26,991 nt of DNA from MAG-120802 sp049430265 (GTDB lineage: Bacteria > Actinomycetota > Actinomycetes > Nanopelagicales > Nanopelagicaceae), in contig JBMTBW010000009.1 of NCBI GenBank assembly GCA_049430265.1, forward strand, positions 1-26,991, read 5' to 3'. The stretch's first letter is position 1. Each line of letters begins with the position of its first letter. The notes under the pieces were generated by a model. That model was not told where the DNA came from and did not search any database. It was given only the letters and a program-made list of their open reading frames with translations. Below are positions 13,895-21,699 of this stretch, piece after piece. A program made the translations under genes and the position numbers.

Positions 13895-14306
13895 CCTGCC
13901 AACGCCACCGATAAAGAGCCCAATAAAGGGTGCGGGGCTAACAAAGCCTGGAGTAGTAATTCTTCAATTCTTAGCAATATCTTTTGTTGCGCTAATTGAA
14001 ATCTTCTTTAGATCAAATGTTGGCTTTCTAACTGGCCTTGCGATCTGGGCCTCTTACTATGGCGCGCTGATTTATGGTCGGGATGGAACTACTTATGTTG
14101 CAGTCGTTAATCCCCCGCTTGCCTTTGGTCTTGCAGCGATATTGCTACTGCCATCAGTTGGCGGGGCATCGCTATCAATTACTCGTCTTGGAGTTGATTT
14201 AGTTTCAGGCCTTGCAAGCGTTGCGCCATTTTTAATCACTGGCTCAATTTTTGGCTGGTGGTATTACTTTAAAGAGCGAAAAAAACTACTTTCCAGCGGC
14301 TCTTAA
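13884..14306 (+). CDS. small membrane protein (DUF6542-like)
   Basis: About 140 residues with a proline-rich N-terminus and four predicted membrane segments (VVILQFLAISFVALIEIFF, FLTGLAIWASYYGALIYG, PLAFGLAAILLLP, and ASVAPFLITGSIFGWWYYF). Its place beside rmuC and ispH matches the small membrane protein found there in other actinobacteria (compare Rv1111c). The start at 13884 overlaps the rmuC stop by 11 bp; an ATG at 13869 is also in frame. The 3' end overlaps ispH on the other strand by 21 bp. Function unknown. Confidence 0.72.
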   Translation: MKSSLPTPPIKSPIKGAGLTKPGVVILQFLAISFVALIEIFFRSNVGFLTGLAIWASYYGALIYGRDGTTYVAVVNPPLAFGLAAILLLPSVGGASLSITRLGVDLVSGLASVAPFLITGSIFGWWYYFKERKKLLSSGS

Positions 14307-15239
14307 ATCTTTTCTTAGCTCAGGTGGGATAGCAAAGAGCAGGTGCTCCTCCATTGCGGTAACAGTCTCCACATCGCTATAACCACGAGCTGCAAGCTCA
14401 GTTAATAAATCAGTTACTAGAATCTCAGGAACTGATGCCCCGCTTGATACTCCAATAGTTTCAACCCCTTCAAACCAGTTATCTTCAACCTGGTTTGCAT
14501 AATCAATTAAATATCCAGCCTTTGCGCCATATTCCAGCGCAACTTCAACTAGACGCACAGAGTTTGAAGAGTTCTTTGAACCAACGACTAGAACAAGATC
14601 GGCCTGAGGTGCGATCTGCTTAATTGCCACTTGGCGATTCTGTGTGGCATAACAGATGTCATCAGATGGCGGATCTTGAAGATTTGGAAAGCGCTGCTTA
14701 AGAATTGCAACAGCATCAAGTGTTTCATCAACGCTAAGTGTGGTCTGGGAGAGCCAAGCAACTCCTTTATTTGGATCAATCTCAACGCTTCTTGCGCCAT
14801 CTAGGCCATCAACTAACTTCACATGATCTGGGGCCTCACCTGCTGTTCCTTCAACCTCTTCATGTCCTTCATGGCCAATGAGAAGAATCTGGAGATCGTC
14901 TTTAGCAAAGCGGCGCGCCTCTTGATGAACTTTAGTAACTAGGGGGCAGGTGGCATCAATAGTTTTTAAATTCCGCTGCGCTGCTTCTTTATGGACCTGA
15001 GGCGAGACGCCATGGGCTGAGAAAATAACAATTGAACCCTCAGGAACTTCATCGGTCTCATCAACAAATATTGCGCCTTTTTTCTCAAGTGATGAAACCA
15101 CGTGAATATTGTGAACAATCTGCTTTCGCACATAGACCGGGGCGCCATAGAGATCAAGAGCCTTCTCAACAGTGATTACAGCTCGATCAACGCCTGCGCA
15201 ATAACCACGCGGCGCAGCAAGAAGGACTCGTTTAGCCAT
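14286..15239 (-). CDS. ispH: 4-hydroxy-3-methylbut-2-enyl diphosphate reductase IspH
   Basis: Last enzyme of the MEP isoprenoid pathway, converting HMBPP to IPP and DMAPP with a [4Fe-4S] cluster. Cluster cysteines are C14 (RGYCAGVDRA), C98 (DATCPLV) and C196 (ICYATQNRQ). Catalytic-site residues are visible in HNIHVV, FSAHGVSP and SSNSVRLVEVA. The length of 317 residues is normal. The ATG at 15239 follows TAGGAT plus six bases, so it is probably leaderless and divergent from xseA. Its product feeds the cis-prenyltransferase encoded at 20609. Confidence 0.96.
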   Translation of the reverse strand: MAKRVLLAAPRGYCAGVDRAVITVEKALDLYGAPVYVRKQIVHNIHVVSSLEKKGAIFVDETDEVPEGSIVIFSAHGVSPQVHKEAAQRNLKTIDATCPLVTKVHQEARRFAKDDLQILLIGHEGHEEVEGTAGEAPDHVKLVDGLDGARSVEIDPNKGVAWLSQTTLSVDETLDAVAILKQRFPNLQDPPSDDICYATQNRQVAIKQIAPQADLVLVVGSKNSSNSVRLVEVALEYGAKAGYLIDYANQVEDNWFEGVETIGVSSGASVPEILVTDLLTELAARGYSDVETVTAMEEHLLFAIPPELRKDLRAAGK

Positions 15240-15264
15240 AGCCCTATCCTATTAGCATTACCCA
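15240..15264. promoter_or_regulatory. 25-bp divergent leaderless promoter pair (ispH / xseA)
   Basis: Exactly 25 bp separate the two ATG codons. The minus strand has TAGGAT (15251-15246), six bases, then ispH ATG. The plus strand has TAGCAT (15253-15258), six bases, then xseA ATG. The boxes are separated by one base. This is the same geometry as at 7770-7794, although the sequences differ. Confidence 0.58.
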
Positions 15265-16491
15265 ATGCTCGAAACTTCAAGTGAAAAGCCTGCCCCAGTA
15301 AGGGTTATCTCTGAGGCGATTAGTGAATATATAAATCGCTTAGGACAGGTTTGGGTTGAAGGAGAGATTGCTCAGTTAAATGATCGAGCCGGCTCTGGAA
15401 TGATTTATATCAGGCTAAGAGATCCAAGCGTTGATATGTATTTGGAGGTCACCTGCCCAAGATCAGTTTTTAAAGCAGTTGCGCCTCTTAGTGAAAATGC
15501 TCGAGTTGTAATAAATTCAAAAGTTAATTTCTATACCCCAACTGGCCGTCTCTCACTTAACGCTAAAGAAATCCGCCAAGTTGGTCTTGGTGAATTACTT
15601 GCTCGCCTTGAAGCGCTTAAAAAAGTTCTTGCAGCAGAGGGGCTCTTTGCAATTGAGCGAAAAAAGAGGCTGCCATTTCTACCAAATAAAATTGGGCTGA
15701 TTTGCGGCCGGGCCAGTGCTGCTGAAAAAGATGTTAAAGAGAATGCTCGAAGAAGATGGCCAGCCGTTCGCTTTGAAACTAGAGAGGTAGCAGTTCAAGG
15801 AGCTGAGGCTGTAATTCAAGTATCGGCTGCCCTGCGAGAGCTTGATAACGATCCAGAAGTTGATGTCATCATCATCACTAGAGGCGGCGGCTCATTTGAG
15901 GACCTACTTGCCTTCTCAGATGAAGGACTAGTCAGACTTGCTGCCGCTTGCAAGAAGCCAATTGTCAGCGCTATTGGCCATGAGCAAGATACTCCACTAC
16001 TTGATTTAGTTGCTGATATTCGCGCTTCAACTCCAACAGATGCAGCAAAATTAGTAGTTCCTGATTTTCAAGAAGAGGTTGGCAAAATCAAGAATCTAAG
16101 GGATCGCTCTGATAGAAAGATTAATGACCTAGTAATTCTTGAAATGACCAAGATTGTGAACTTAATCCAAAGACCTGTCATGAAAGATCCACTGATTATG
16201 GTCACCTCAAGGCAAGAGATAATTTCAGGCTTTATTTCCCGCTCATTTATGAGTATGAACTCCAAGCTCCTTAGAGCCTTTGATGAAGTCACCCATATTG
16301 CTGCCAGGGTTAGAACCCTCTCCCCACAGGCCACCCTTGATCGTGGATATTCCGTAGTGCAAAAAAGTGATGGAGCTATTGTCAAAGATCCGGCTGCTCT
16401 TGCCCCAGGTGAGAAGATTCAATTACGTATGGCTAAAGGTGTGGCCCTTGCGACAGCTCTTGGCAGCCAAGAAGATAGTAAAAGCGAGTAG
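15265..16491 (+). CDS. xseA: exodeoxyribonuclease VII large subunit
   Basis: Catalytic subunit of exonuclease VII, which degrades single-stranded DNA in both directions and acts in mismatch and crosslink repair. An N-terminal OB fold (about residues 15-105, with VWVEGEIAQLN) is followed by the catalytic domain with IGLICGRASAAEKD, DVIIITRGGGSFEDLLAFSD and SAIGHEQDTPLLDLVADIRA, then STPTDAAKLVVP and a C-terminal region ending in LDRGYSVVQ. The length of 408 residues is normal. The start is likely leaderless. The small subunit gene follows after nine bases. Confidence 0.95.
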   Translation: MLETSSEKPAPVRVISEAISEYINRLGQVWVEGEIAQLNDRAGSGMIYIRLRDPSVDMYLEVTCPRSVFKAVAPLSENARVVINSKVNFYTPTGRLSLNAKEIRQVGLGELLARLEALKKVLAAEGLFAIERKKRLPFLPNKIGLICGRASAAEKDVKENARRRWPAVRFETREVAVQGAEAVIQVSAALRELDNDPEVDVIIITRGGGSFEDLLAFSDEGLVRLAAACKKPIVSAIGHEQDTPLLDLVADIRASTPTDAAKLVVPDFQEEVGKIKNLRDRSDRKINDLVILEMTKIVNLIQRPVMKDPLIMVTSRQEIISGFISRSFMSMNSKLLRAFDEVTHIAARVRTLSPQATLDRGYSVVQKSDGAIVKDPAALAPGEKIQLRMAKGVALATALGSQEDSKSE

Positions 16492-16494
16492 ATT
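16489..16494 (+). promoter_or_regulatory. possible -10 box of xseB formed by the xseA stop codon
   Basis: TAGATT starts with the xseA TAG stop and is followed by six bases and then the xseB ATG, matching the leaderless spacing seen at both 25-bp divergent regions. xseB has no Shine-Dalgarno sequence. This may be chance, since stop codons begin with TA. Confidence 0.3.
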
Positions 16495-16500
16495 ACGAAT

Positions 16501-16698
16501 ATGGCCCAGCTAAGTTATGAGCAAGCTCGCGATGAGCTAGCAAGCGTCGTAGCAACTCTTGAAGCTGGCGGGGTTGGCCTCGAAGAATCTTTAAAACTCT
16601 GGGAGCGCGGCGAGGAGCTTGCTGCAATTTGTCAGCAGTGGCTCGATGGCGCAAGGGCAAAACTAGAGGCAGCAAAATCTCAAGCAGAAGCTGAGTAA
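16501..16698 (+). CDS. xseB: exodeoxyribonuclease VII small subunit
   Basis: Protein of 65 residues, entirely helical, with the XseB pattern LSYEQARDELASVVATLEAG, GGVGLEESLKLWERGEELA and CQQWLDGARAKLE. It binds XseA to form active exonuclease VII. It sits nine bases after xseA and three bases before the fumarase gene. It lacks a visible ribosome-binding site, so it is either coupled to xseA or expressed leaderless from the TAGATT box. Confidence 0.93.
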   Translation: MAQLSYEQARDELASVVATLEAGGVGLEESLKLWERGEELAAICQQWLDGARAKLEAAKSQAEAE

Positions 16699-16701
16699 GT
16701 C

Positions 16702-18363
16702 ATGCCGGAATTTATCTATGAAGATCTACTTCCGGTTGGGCCAGATACCACGCAATATCGCCTCATTTCAAGTGAAGGGGTCTCAACCTTTCAAGGTGAT
16801 GGAAAGACTTTCCTTAAAGTATCTCCTGAGGCAATTAGAAATTTAACTGAAGTTGCCCTCCACGATATCTCTCACTATCTGCGTAGTGAACACTTGCAGC
16901 AGCTAGCAAATATTCTTAAAGATCCCGAGAGCTCTGCCAATGATCGCTTTGTCGCACTTGATCTACTAAAAAATGCCAATATCGCAGCAGGTGGAATTCT
17001 TCCAATGTGCCAAGATACTGGAACTGCAATTGTTATGGGCAAAAAAGGCCAGCAAGTTCTCACCTCAGAACAAGATGAAGTAACAATATCTAAAGGGATT
17101 TATGATGCATTTACCAAGCTAAATCTGCGCTACTCCCAATTAGCACCTGTTACTACCTGGGAGGAGAAGAACACAGGTAATAACCTGCCGGCTCAAATTG
17201 AGATCTACTCTGATTATAAGAACGCGCAGGAATATAACTTCCTCTTTATTGCTAAAGGCGGCGGAAGTGCTAATAAGTCTTTCCTCTATCAAGAGACTAA
17301 GGCAATCCTAAATCCAACATCTTTTATCACCTGGCTTGAGGAAAAGCTTCGCTCACTTGGAACTGCTGCTTGCCCTCCCTATCACCTAGCTATTGTTATC
17401 GGCGGAACATCAGCCGAGTTCACAGCAAAGACGGCAAAACTTGCCTCAACTAAGTATTTAGATTCACTACCTACAACAGGTGATGCTAAAACTGGAAGAG
17501 CCTTTAGAGATCTAGAACTTGAAAAAGAGGTTTTAGCTCTGACCCAAAAACTTGGAATCGGCGCGCAATTTGGCGGCAAATACTTCTGCCATGATGTAAG
17601 AGTCATCCGCCTTCCAAGACATGGCGCCTCACTTCCTATTTCAATTGCAGTCTCTTGCTCAGCAGATCGCCAAGCAAAGGCAAAGATCACTAAAGATGGC
17701 GTATTTATTGAAGTATTAGAGCGCGACCCAGCCCACTTCCTGCCAGAGACTACAGATGAGCACTTAGATGAAAACGTTGTAAATATTGATCTAAACCAAA
17801 GCATGGCCCAGATTTTGGCTGAACTTTCAAAGCACCCAGTAAAGACTCGGTTATCACTGAGCGGAACTATGGTTGTGGCAAGAGATCTAGCTCATGCGAA
17901 ATTAAAAGAGCTTGTAGATTCTGGGAAAGAACTCCCTGAATATTTCAAGAAATATCCAGTTTATTACGCAGGACCTGCCAAGACTCCAAAAGGATATGCC
18001 TCAGGATCTTTTGGACCAACAACTGCAGGACGAATGGATTCCTATGTTGAGTATTTTCAAGCACTCGGCGGCTCGCTAATAATGCTTGCTAAAGGCAATC
18101 GCTCAAAGCAGGTTACTGAGGCTTGCAAGAAAAATGGTGGTTTCTATCTAGGCTCTATTGGAGGACCTGCTGCGCGCCTTGCTCAGGATTGCATCAAGAA
18201 AGTTGAAGTTCTTGATTATGAAGAACTTGGCATGGAGGCAGTATGGAAAATTGAAGTTGAAAACTTTCCAGCATTTATTGTTGTCGACGATAAGGGAAAT
18301 GATTTCTTCAATGGCTCACTAAAGCCGCTAACTATTGGTGTAAAACCAGAGAGCTCTTTTTAG
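16702..18363 (+). CDS. class I (iron-sulfur) fumarate hydratase
   Basis: TCA-cycle enzyme that interconverts fumarate and malate using an oxygen-sensitive [4Fe-4S] cluster. The three cluster cysteines C103 (PMCQDTGTA), C224 (AACPPYH) and C319 (VSCSAD) have nearly the same positions and spacing as in E. coli FumA. The N-terminal alpha domain and C-terminal beta domain (SLSGTMVVARDLAHAKL, YYAGPAKTPKGYASGSFGPTTAGRMD) are both complete in 553 residues. It follows xseB after three bases. M. tuberculosis has a class II fumarase near this locus, while streptomycetes carry a class I gene, so this agrees with the latter. Its stop overlaps that of the opposite-strand gene. Confidence 0.95.
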   Translation: MPEFIYEDLLPVGPDTTQYRLISSEGVSTFQGDGKTFLKVSPEAIRNLTEVALHDISHYLRSEHLQQLANILKDPESSANDRFVALDLLKNANIAAGGILPMCQDTGTAIVMGKKGQQVLTSEQDEVTISKGIYDAFTKLNLRYSQLAPVTTWEEKNTGNNLPAQIEIYSDYKNAQEYNFLFIAKGGGSANKSFLYQETKAILNPTSFITWLEEKLRSLGTAACPPYHLAIVIGGTSAEFTAKTAKLASTKYLDSLPTTGDAKTGRAFRDLELEKEVLALTQKLGIGAQFGGKYFCHDVRVIRLPRHGASLPISIAVSCSADRQAKAKITKDGVFIEVLERDPAHFLPETTDEHLDENVVNIDLNQSMAQILAELSKHPVKTRLSLSGTMVVARDLAHAKLKELVDSGKELPEYFKKYPVYYAGPAKTPKGYASGSFGPTTAGRMDSYVEYFQALGGSLIMLAKGNRSKQVTEACKKNGGFYLGSIGGPAARLAQDCIKKVEVLDYEELGMEAVWKIEVENFPAFIVVDDKGNDFFNGSLKPLTIGVKPESSF

Positions 18364-18932
18364 TAATATCTAGAGCGCTTAAATTTAGCTAACGCTTTGC
18401 ATGGCGTTTCATAGCGAATATCGATATATCTCAAACCCCATTGGATCTGAGTGACCGGATTAGTTCTCCAATCAGTTCCGACAACCTCCATCTTTGTTGC
18501 AGGAAGGGCTTGCGGAATTCCATGGGCGCCAGTTCTTGGATTTCTTGCTCTATAGTTCCAATTACTCTCCTTGGTCCATAAAGCATCGAGGCAGGAGAAC
18601 TGGTAGCTGCCCCAGCCATAAGTTTCCTTTGCCATTTCTTTGCCAACTTTTCGAGCTCCTTTGGCAGTTCTGGCCTGTTCAACCTTTTGAATCATCACCG
18701 AAACCATCAACATATCCCAGGCCATGACTAGGGAGCGATCGCTCATCTCAATTAGCGTTGGCCAAGTCGGCTCTAATTCTCCTGGCACGCTGATCTTGAG
18801 AGCCTCAGTTGAATCGGCAACTAGTAGCTCTAGGCGATCTGGCTTGAGGGGTTGGGCATGGGAAATCTCTACCGAGGAGATAAAGAGGGTCGCAAAGGCG
18901 AGGGCAACAATCGCGCGCCGGTTTCGCAACAT
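18360..18932 (-). CDS. secreted SLT-type lytic transglycosylase-like protein
   Basis: Exported cell-wall enzyme candidate. A signal peptide is evident (RNRRAIVALAFATLFISSVE, cleavage likely after SHA, residue about 26). The C-terminal 80 residues carry the goose-lysozyme/SLT-like pattern CLDALWTKESNWNYRARNP (catalytic Glu in KESNW), then TGAHGIPQALPATKM and TQIQWGLRYIDIRY. Residues 30-105 form a predicted helical spacer. The ATG has a strong AAGGAGG 7 nt upstream. It follows phoH on the same strand after 212 bp, an order found in other actinobacteria. The tail ends in a short basic stretch. Confidence 0.82.
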   Translation of the reverse strand: MLRNRRAIVALAFATLFISSVEISHAQPLKPDRLELLVADSTEALKISVPGELEPTWPTLIEMSDRSLVMAWDMLMVSVMIQKVEQARTAKGARKVGKEMAKETYGWGSYQFSCLDALWTKESNWNYRARNPRTGAHGIPQALPATKMEVVGTDWRTNPVTQIQWGLRYIDIRYETPCKALAKFKRSRYY

Positions 18933-19144
18933 CTTTCTACCTCCTTAGCGCTGAACAAATCAGAGCCAGGCTCGAGGGTATTTCTAGGGGAATTGGGCTT
19001 AGGGTTACAAAGTAAGGGGTGAGGGGCAAATTGAAACCTGCGAGTGGCGTAAAAAAATTAAATTCACAGCAAATGTGGATAAGAAAAGTGCAGGTCAGCC
19101 CCTATAAAGTCCGTTATGCCCTATTTGTAGTAAAACCCCAATTA
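18933..19144 (-). other. longest intergenic region: leader of the transglycosylase gene
   Basis: It has no ORF. On the minus strand it holds AT-rich stretches (AATTTAATTTTTTTACG around 19055) and ends in a strong AAGGAGG site. I looked for the c-di-AMP (ydaO-type) riboswitch often placed before actinobacterial wall hydrolases and did not find its conserved core. No clear hairpin terminator for phoH is visible. Confidence 0.5.
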
Positions 19145-20467
19145 TTAGGCATATAGCTGGACTGGATCTTCAAGAAGCTCAGTTATCAAAGCTGCGATCT
19201 GAGAACGTTCAGAGCGGGTCAGTGTCACATGGGCAAAGAGAGGATGGCCCTTGAGAGACTCAACAACGGCCACAACGCCATCATGGCGACCAACCCGCAG
19301 GTTATCCCTCTGGGCCACATCATGGGTTAGAACCACCCTTGAGCCCTGCCCAATTCGAGAGAGCACAGTTAATAAAACTCCGCGTTCTAGCGATTGAGCT
19401 TCATCGACAATTACAAAAGAGTCATGCAGTGAGCGGCCACGAATATGAGTTAGGGGCAGAACCTCAATAAGTCCGCGATCTAAAATTTCTTCAATTACTT
19501 GGGCAGAGACCACAGCTCCAAGAGTGTCAAAGACTGCTTGCGCCCAAGGAGACATCTTCTCCCCTTCGCTTCCTGGCAAGTATCCAAGCTCTTGTCCTCC
19601 CACTGGATAGAGCGGGCGAAAGACAATTATCTTTTTATGGAGGCGCCTTTCAAGAACTGCCTCAAGGCCGGCGCAGAGAGCAAGAGCAGATTTTCCAGTT
19701 CCCGCCCTTCCTCCCAGGGAGACAATTCCAATCTCATTATCAAGGAGCAGATCAAGTGCTATTCGCTGCTCGGCAGATCTGCCATGAATTCCAAATGCGC
19801 TCTTATCTCCCCTAACAAGTGAGAGAGTTTTATCAGCATTAACTCGTGAAAGAGCGCTGCCCTTTTCAGAGTGAAGTACTACCCCGGTGTGAACTGGAAG
19901 ATCTTTAGCCTCAGGGGCGCTGACCCTCTCGCCAGCATAGAGTGCATCAATAGTTTTACTTCCAACGCTCACCTCAGCCATTCCAGTCCAACCGCTATTT
20001 GGCGCAAGCTCTGCGCGATACTCATCCGCGCTCACTCCAACTGATGATGCCTTAACTCTTAACGGAAGATCTTTAGTAACTAGAACGACATCTTTTCCTT
20101 CACTTACTAAATTTCTAGCAACAGCTAAAATTCTTGAATCATTTGTGCCATCACGCAAGAATCCATGAGGCAGCGATGAAGTATCAGTATGGTTTAACTC
20201 AACTGAGAGAGTGCCGCCAGTTGCCGTAATTTTTAAGGGTTTATCGAGTCTTCCATGGGTAATTCTTAAATCATCAAGCTTTCTTAAAGCTGCTCTAGCA
20301 AAGTATCCAAGCTCGGGATGATCTCGCTTTGATTCAAGTTCTCCGATTACCGCTATAGGAATGATGATTTCATGCTCATCGAAGCGGAAGAAGGCGGAGG
20401 GGTCTGCTAACAGAACGCTGGTATCTAGAACGTAGGTCTTGCGACCTTCGGAGCTAGCGCGGGTCAC
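19145..20467 (-). CDS. phoH2: PIN-PhoH fusion protein (PhoH2 type, RNA helicase/RNase)
   Basis: Two-domain RNA enzyme. Residues about 10-150 are a PIN nuclease domain with the acidic set D15 (VLDTSVLL), E43 (IGELESK), D110 (GTNDSRIL) and D133 (VTKDLPL). Residues about 220-440 are a PhoH ATPase with Walker A GGRAGTGKS (252-260), FRPLYPVGGQELGYLPG and Walker B SFVIVDEAQSLE. PhoH2 proteins of mycobacteria unwind and cut RNA. The length of 440 residues is normal. Start GTG at 20467 with AAGGAG four bases upstream. No VapB-like antitoxin gene (phoAT) is visible directly upstream, although small ones are easy to miss. Confidence 0.92.
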   Translation of the reverse strand: MTRASSEGRKTYVLDTSVLLADPSAFFRFDEHEIIIPIAVIGELESKRDHPELGYFARAALRKLDDLRITHGRLDKPLKITATGGTLSVELNHTDTSSLPHGFLRDGTNDSRILAVARNLVSEGKDVVLVTKDLPLRVKASSVGVSADEYRAELAPNSGWTGMAEVSVGSKTIDALYAGERVSAPEAKDLPVHTGVVLHSEKGSALSRVNADKTLSLVRGDKSAFGIHGRSAEQRIALDLLLDNEIGIVSLGGRAGTGKSALALCAGLEAVLERRLHKKIIVFRPLYPVGGQELGYLPGSEGEKMSPWAQAVFDTLGAVVSAQVIEEILDRGLIEVLPLTHIRGRSLHDSFVIVDEAQSLERGVLLTVLSRIGQGSRVVLTHDVAQRDNLRVGRHDGVVAVVESLKGHPLFAHVTLTRSERSQIAALITELLEDPVQLYA

Positions 20468-20584
20468 GGAACTCCTTGCTTATTCTGTTGTTATAGGGCT
20501 TTTTCCGCCTGAATTAGGCAGATTTGCCGGGGAAGTACCACGAGAAAAAGGTAAGTCCTAAAGGCTTTGAAATCACGCGACACG

Positions 20585-20601
20585 CTCAAGTTCAACTTGA
20601 G
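20585..20601. repeat. 17-nt palindrome between uppS-like gene and phoH
   Basis: CTCAAGTTCAACTTGAG is a perfect inverted repeat (8-bp arms around one base), eight bases past the end of the prenyltransferase gene and about 118 bp upstream of the phoH start. A T-run follows only on the plus strand, where no gene would need it. An operator site or mRNA 3' stem are both possible. Confidence 0.45.
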
Positions 20602-20608
20602 GTTTTAA

Positions 20609-21397
20609 CTACCTACCGAGGCGCCGCTCTCTCATCGAATAGGAACGGAGTGCGCGAAGAAAATCTACCCGGCGAAAATCTGGCCAGTAAGCCTCGCAGA
20701 AATAAAATTCAGATTGATGGCTCTGCCAGAGTAGAAACCCGCCAAGTCTTTGCTCTCCAGATGTTCTAATCACTAACTCAGGATCTGGTTGCCCTGCGGT
20801 GTAGAGATATTGATCAAGTGAGTTCACTGTTAATTCATCTCTTATTTGCGCGATATCTTTTCCAGAACTCTTTGCTGAATCCAGGTAGCTCTTGATCGCA
20901 TCGACGATCTCAAGTCTTCCGCCATAGCCAATTGCTACGTTTACTTTTAGACCAGATATTCCTGCGCTCTTTTTCTCAATTCGCTTTAGCTGTGCTTGGA
21001 GTTTTTCTGGCAGTAGTTCAAGAGAGCCCAAAACCTTGATACTCCATCTACCAGTTTCGCCAAGGGACTCAACACTTGATCCAATAATCTGCATTAACGA
21101 ATCTAGCTCCTCGGGGCTTCGTTTTAAATTATCACTTGAAAGCAGCCATAACGTCACTACATCTATTTCCGTCTGCTCACACCAGGTCAGTAACTCAATA
21201 ATCTTGCTTGCCCCAGCTCTATGGCCATGGGCTGATGAGGTGTCACCATTTAGTGAAGGATTCTCTTTTGCCCATCTTCTATTGCCATCTAAAATCACTG
21301 CAATATGGCGCGGGGTCCTACTTAGATCAAGCTTTGCAATTAAGCGCTTTTCATAAAGGGGATAGAGCGCTGACTTGATTAGAGTTTTAGCTCTCAT
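20609..21397 (-). CDS. cis-prenyltransferase (short-chain Z-FPP / polyprenyl diphosphate synthase)
   Basis: Condenses IPP units with cis geometry to make the isoprenoid lipid precursor for cell-wall carriers. It has HIAVILDGNRRWAKE with catalytic D37, VVTLWLLSSDNLKR, VNVAIGYGGRLEIVDA and the substrate-binding RTSGEQRLGGFLLWQ. The N-terminal YPLYEKRLIAKL and C-terminal RVDFLRALRSYSMRERRLGR closely resemble M. tuberculosis Rv1086, which makes the C15 product Z,E-FPP. A short-chain product is therefore likelier than C55. The ATG overlaps the upstream stop as ATGA. IspH in this window provides its substrate pathway. Confidence 0.92.
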   Translation of the reverse strand: MRAKTLIKSALYPLYEKRLIAKLDLSRTPRHIAVILDGNRRWAKENPSLNGDTSSAHGHRAGASKIIELLTWCEQTEIDVVTLWLLSSDNLKRSPEELDSLMQIIGSSVESLGETGRWSIKVLGSLELLPEKLQAQLKRIEKKSAGISGLKVNVAIGYGGRLEIVDAIKSYLDSAKSSGKDIAQIRDELTVNSLDQYLYTAGQPDPELVIRTSGEQRLGGFLLWQSHQSEFYFCEAYWPDFRRVDFLRALRSYSMRERRLGR

Positions 21398-21699
21398 GAG
21401 AGGGGAAATTGCCTCATAACTCGCCGCTCAGCAATAAATGAAGCTATTGGAAGGGTTCCTGCCAAGATAAATAAAATCATTCGCTTGATCGTAAAGCGAG
21501 CCCTTGCGGTGAAGTGAATGGCTGCAAGGACATAGAAGGCATAGATATAGCCATGGACAAAGGGAATCCATTTAACTTTTGACTCTAAATCTGGATTATC
21601 AAGGAGATAGACCACAGGAAGTTCAACAAACCAGAGCAGAAGCGACATGATGCCGGCTGCTACCGCCATGAAGCGATATCTCTTAATTACTCCGTTCAT
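21394..21699 (-). CDS. DUF3817 membrane protein
   Basis: Protein of 101 residues with three predicted membrane helices (FMAVAAGIMSLLLWFVEL, VHGYIYAFYVLAAIHFT, MILFILAGTLPIASFIAE) and the DUF3817 pattern of KWIPFVHGYIY followed by a basic loop RARFTIKR and ERRVM at the end. Function is unknown. It overlaps SURF1 upstream by 17 bp and the prenyltransferase downstream by 4 bp, so all are co-transcribed. Actinobacterial members are often found near SURF1. Confidence 0.85.
   Translation of the reverse strand: MNGVIKRYRFMAVAAGIMSLLLWFVELPVVYLLDNPDLESKVKWIPFVHGYIYAFYVLAAIHFTARARFTIKRMILFILAGTLPIASFIAERRVMRQFPLS

Noticed and set aside
18933..19144. c-di-AMP (ydaO-type) riboswitch before the transglycosylase gene
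   Set aside because: The position would fit, but the conserved core I would expect (a GGGG-TGAATC-like strand and CCGAATCCGTCAGC-like strand) is absent.
20524..20769. Plus-strand ORF overlapping the end of the cis-prenyltransferase
   Set aside because: Most of it is antisense to the conserved C-terminus of the prenyltransferase, and the product has no protein-like pattern.
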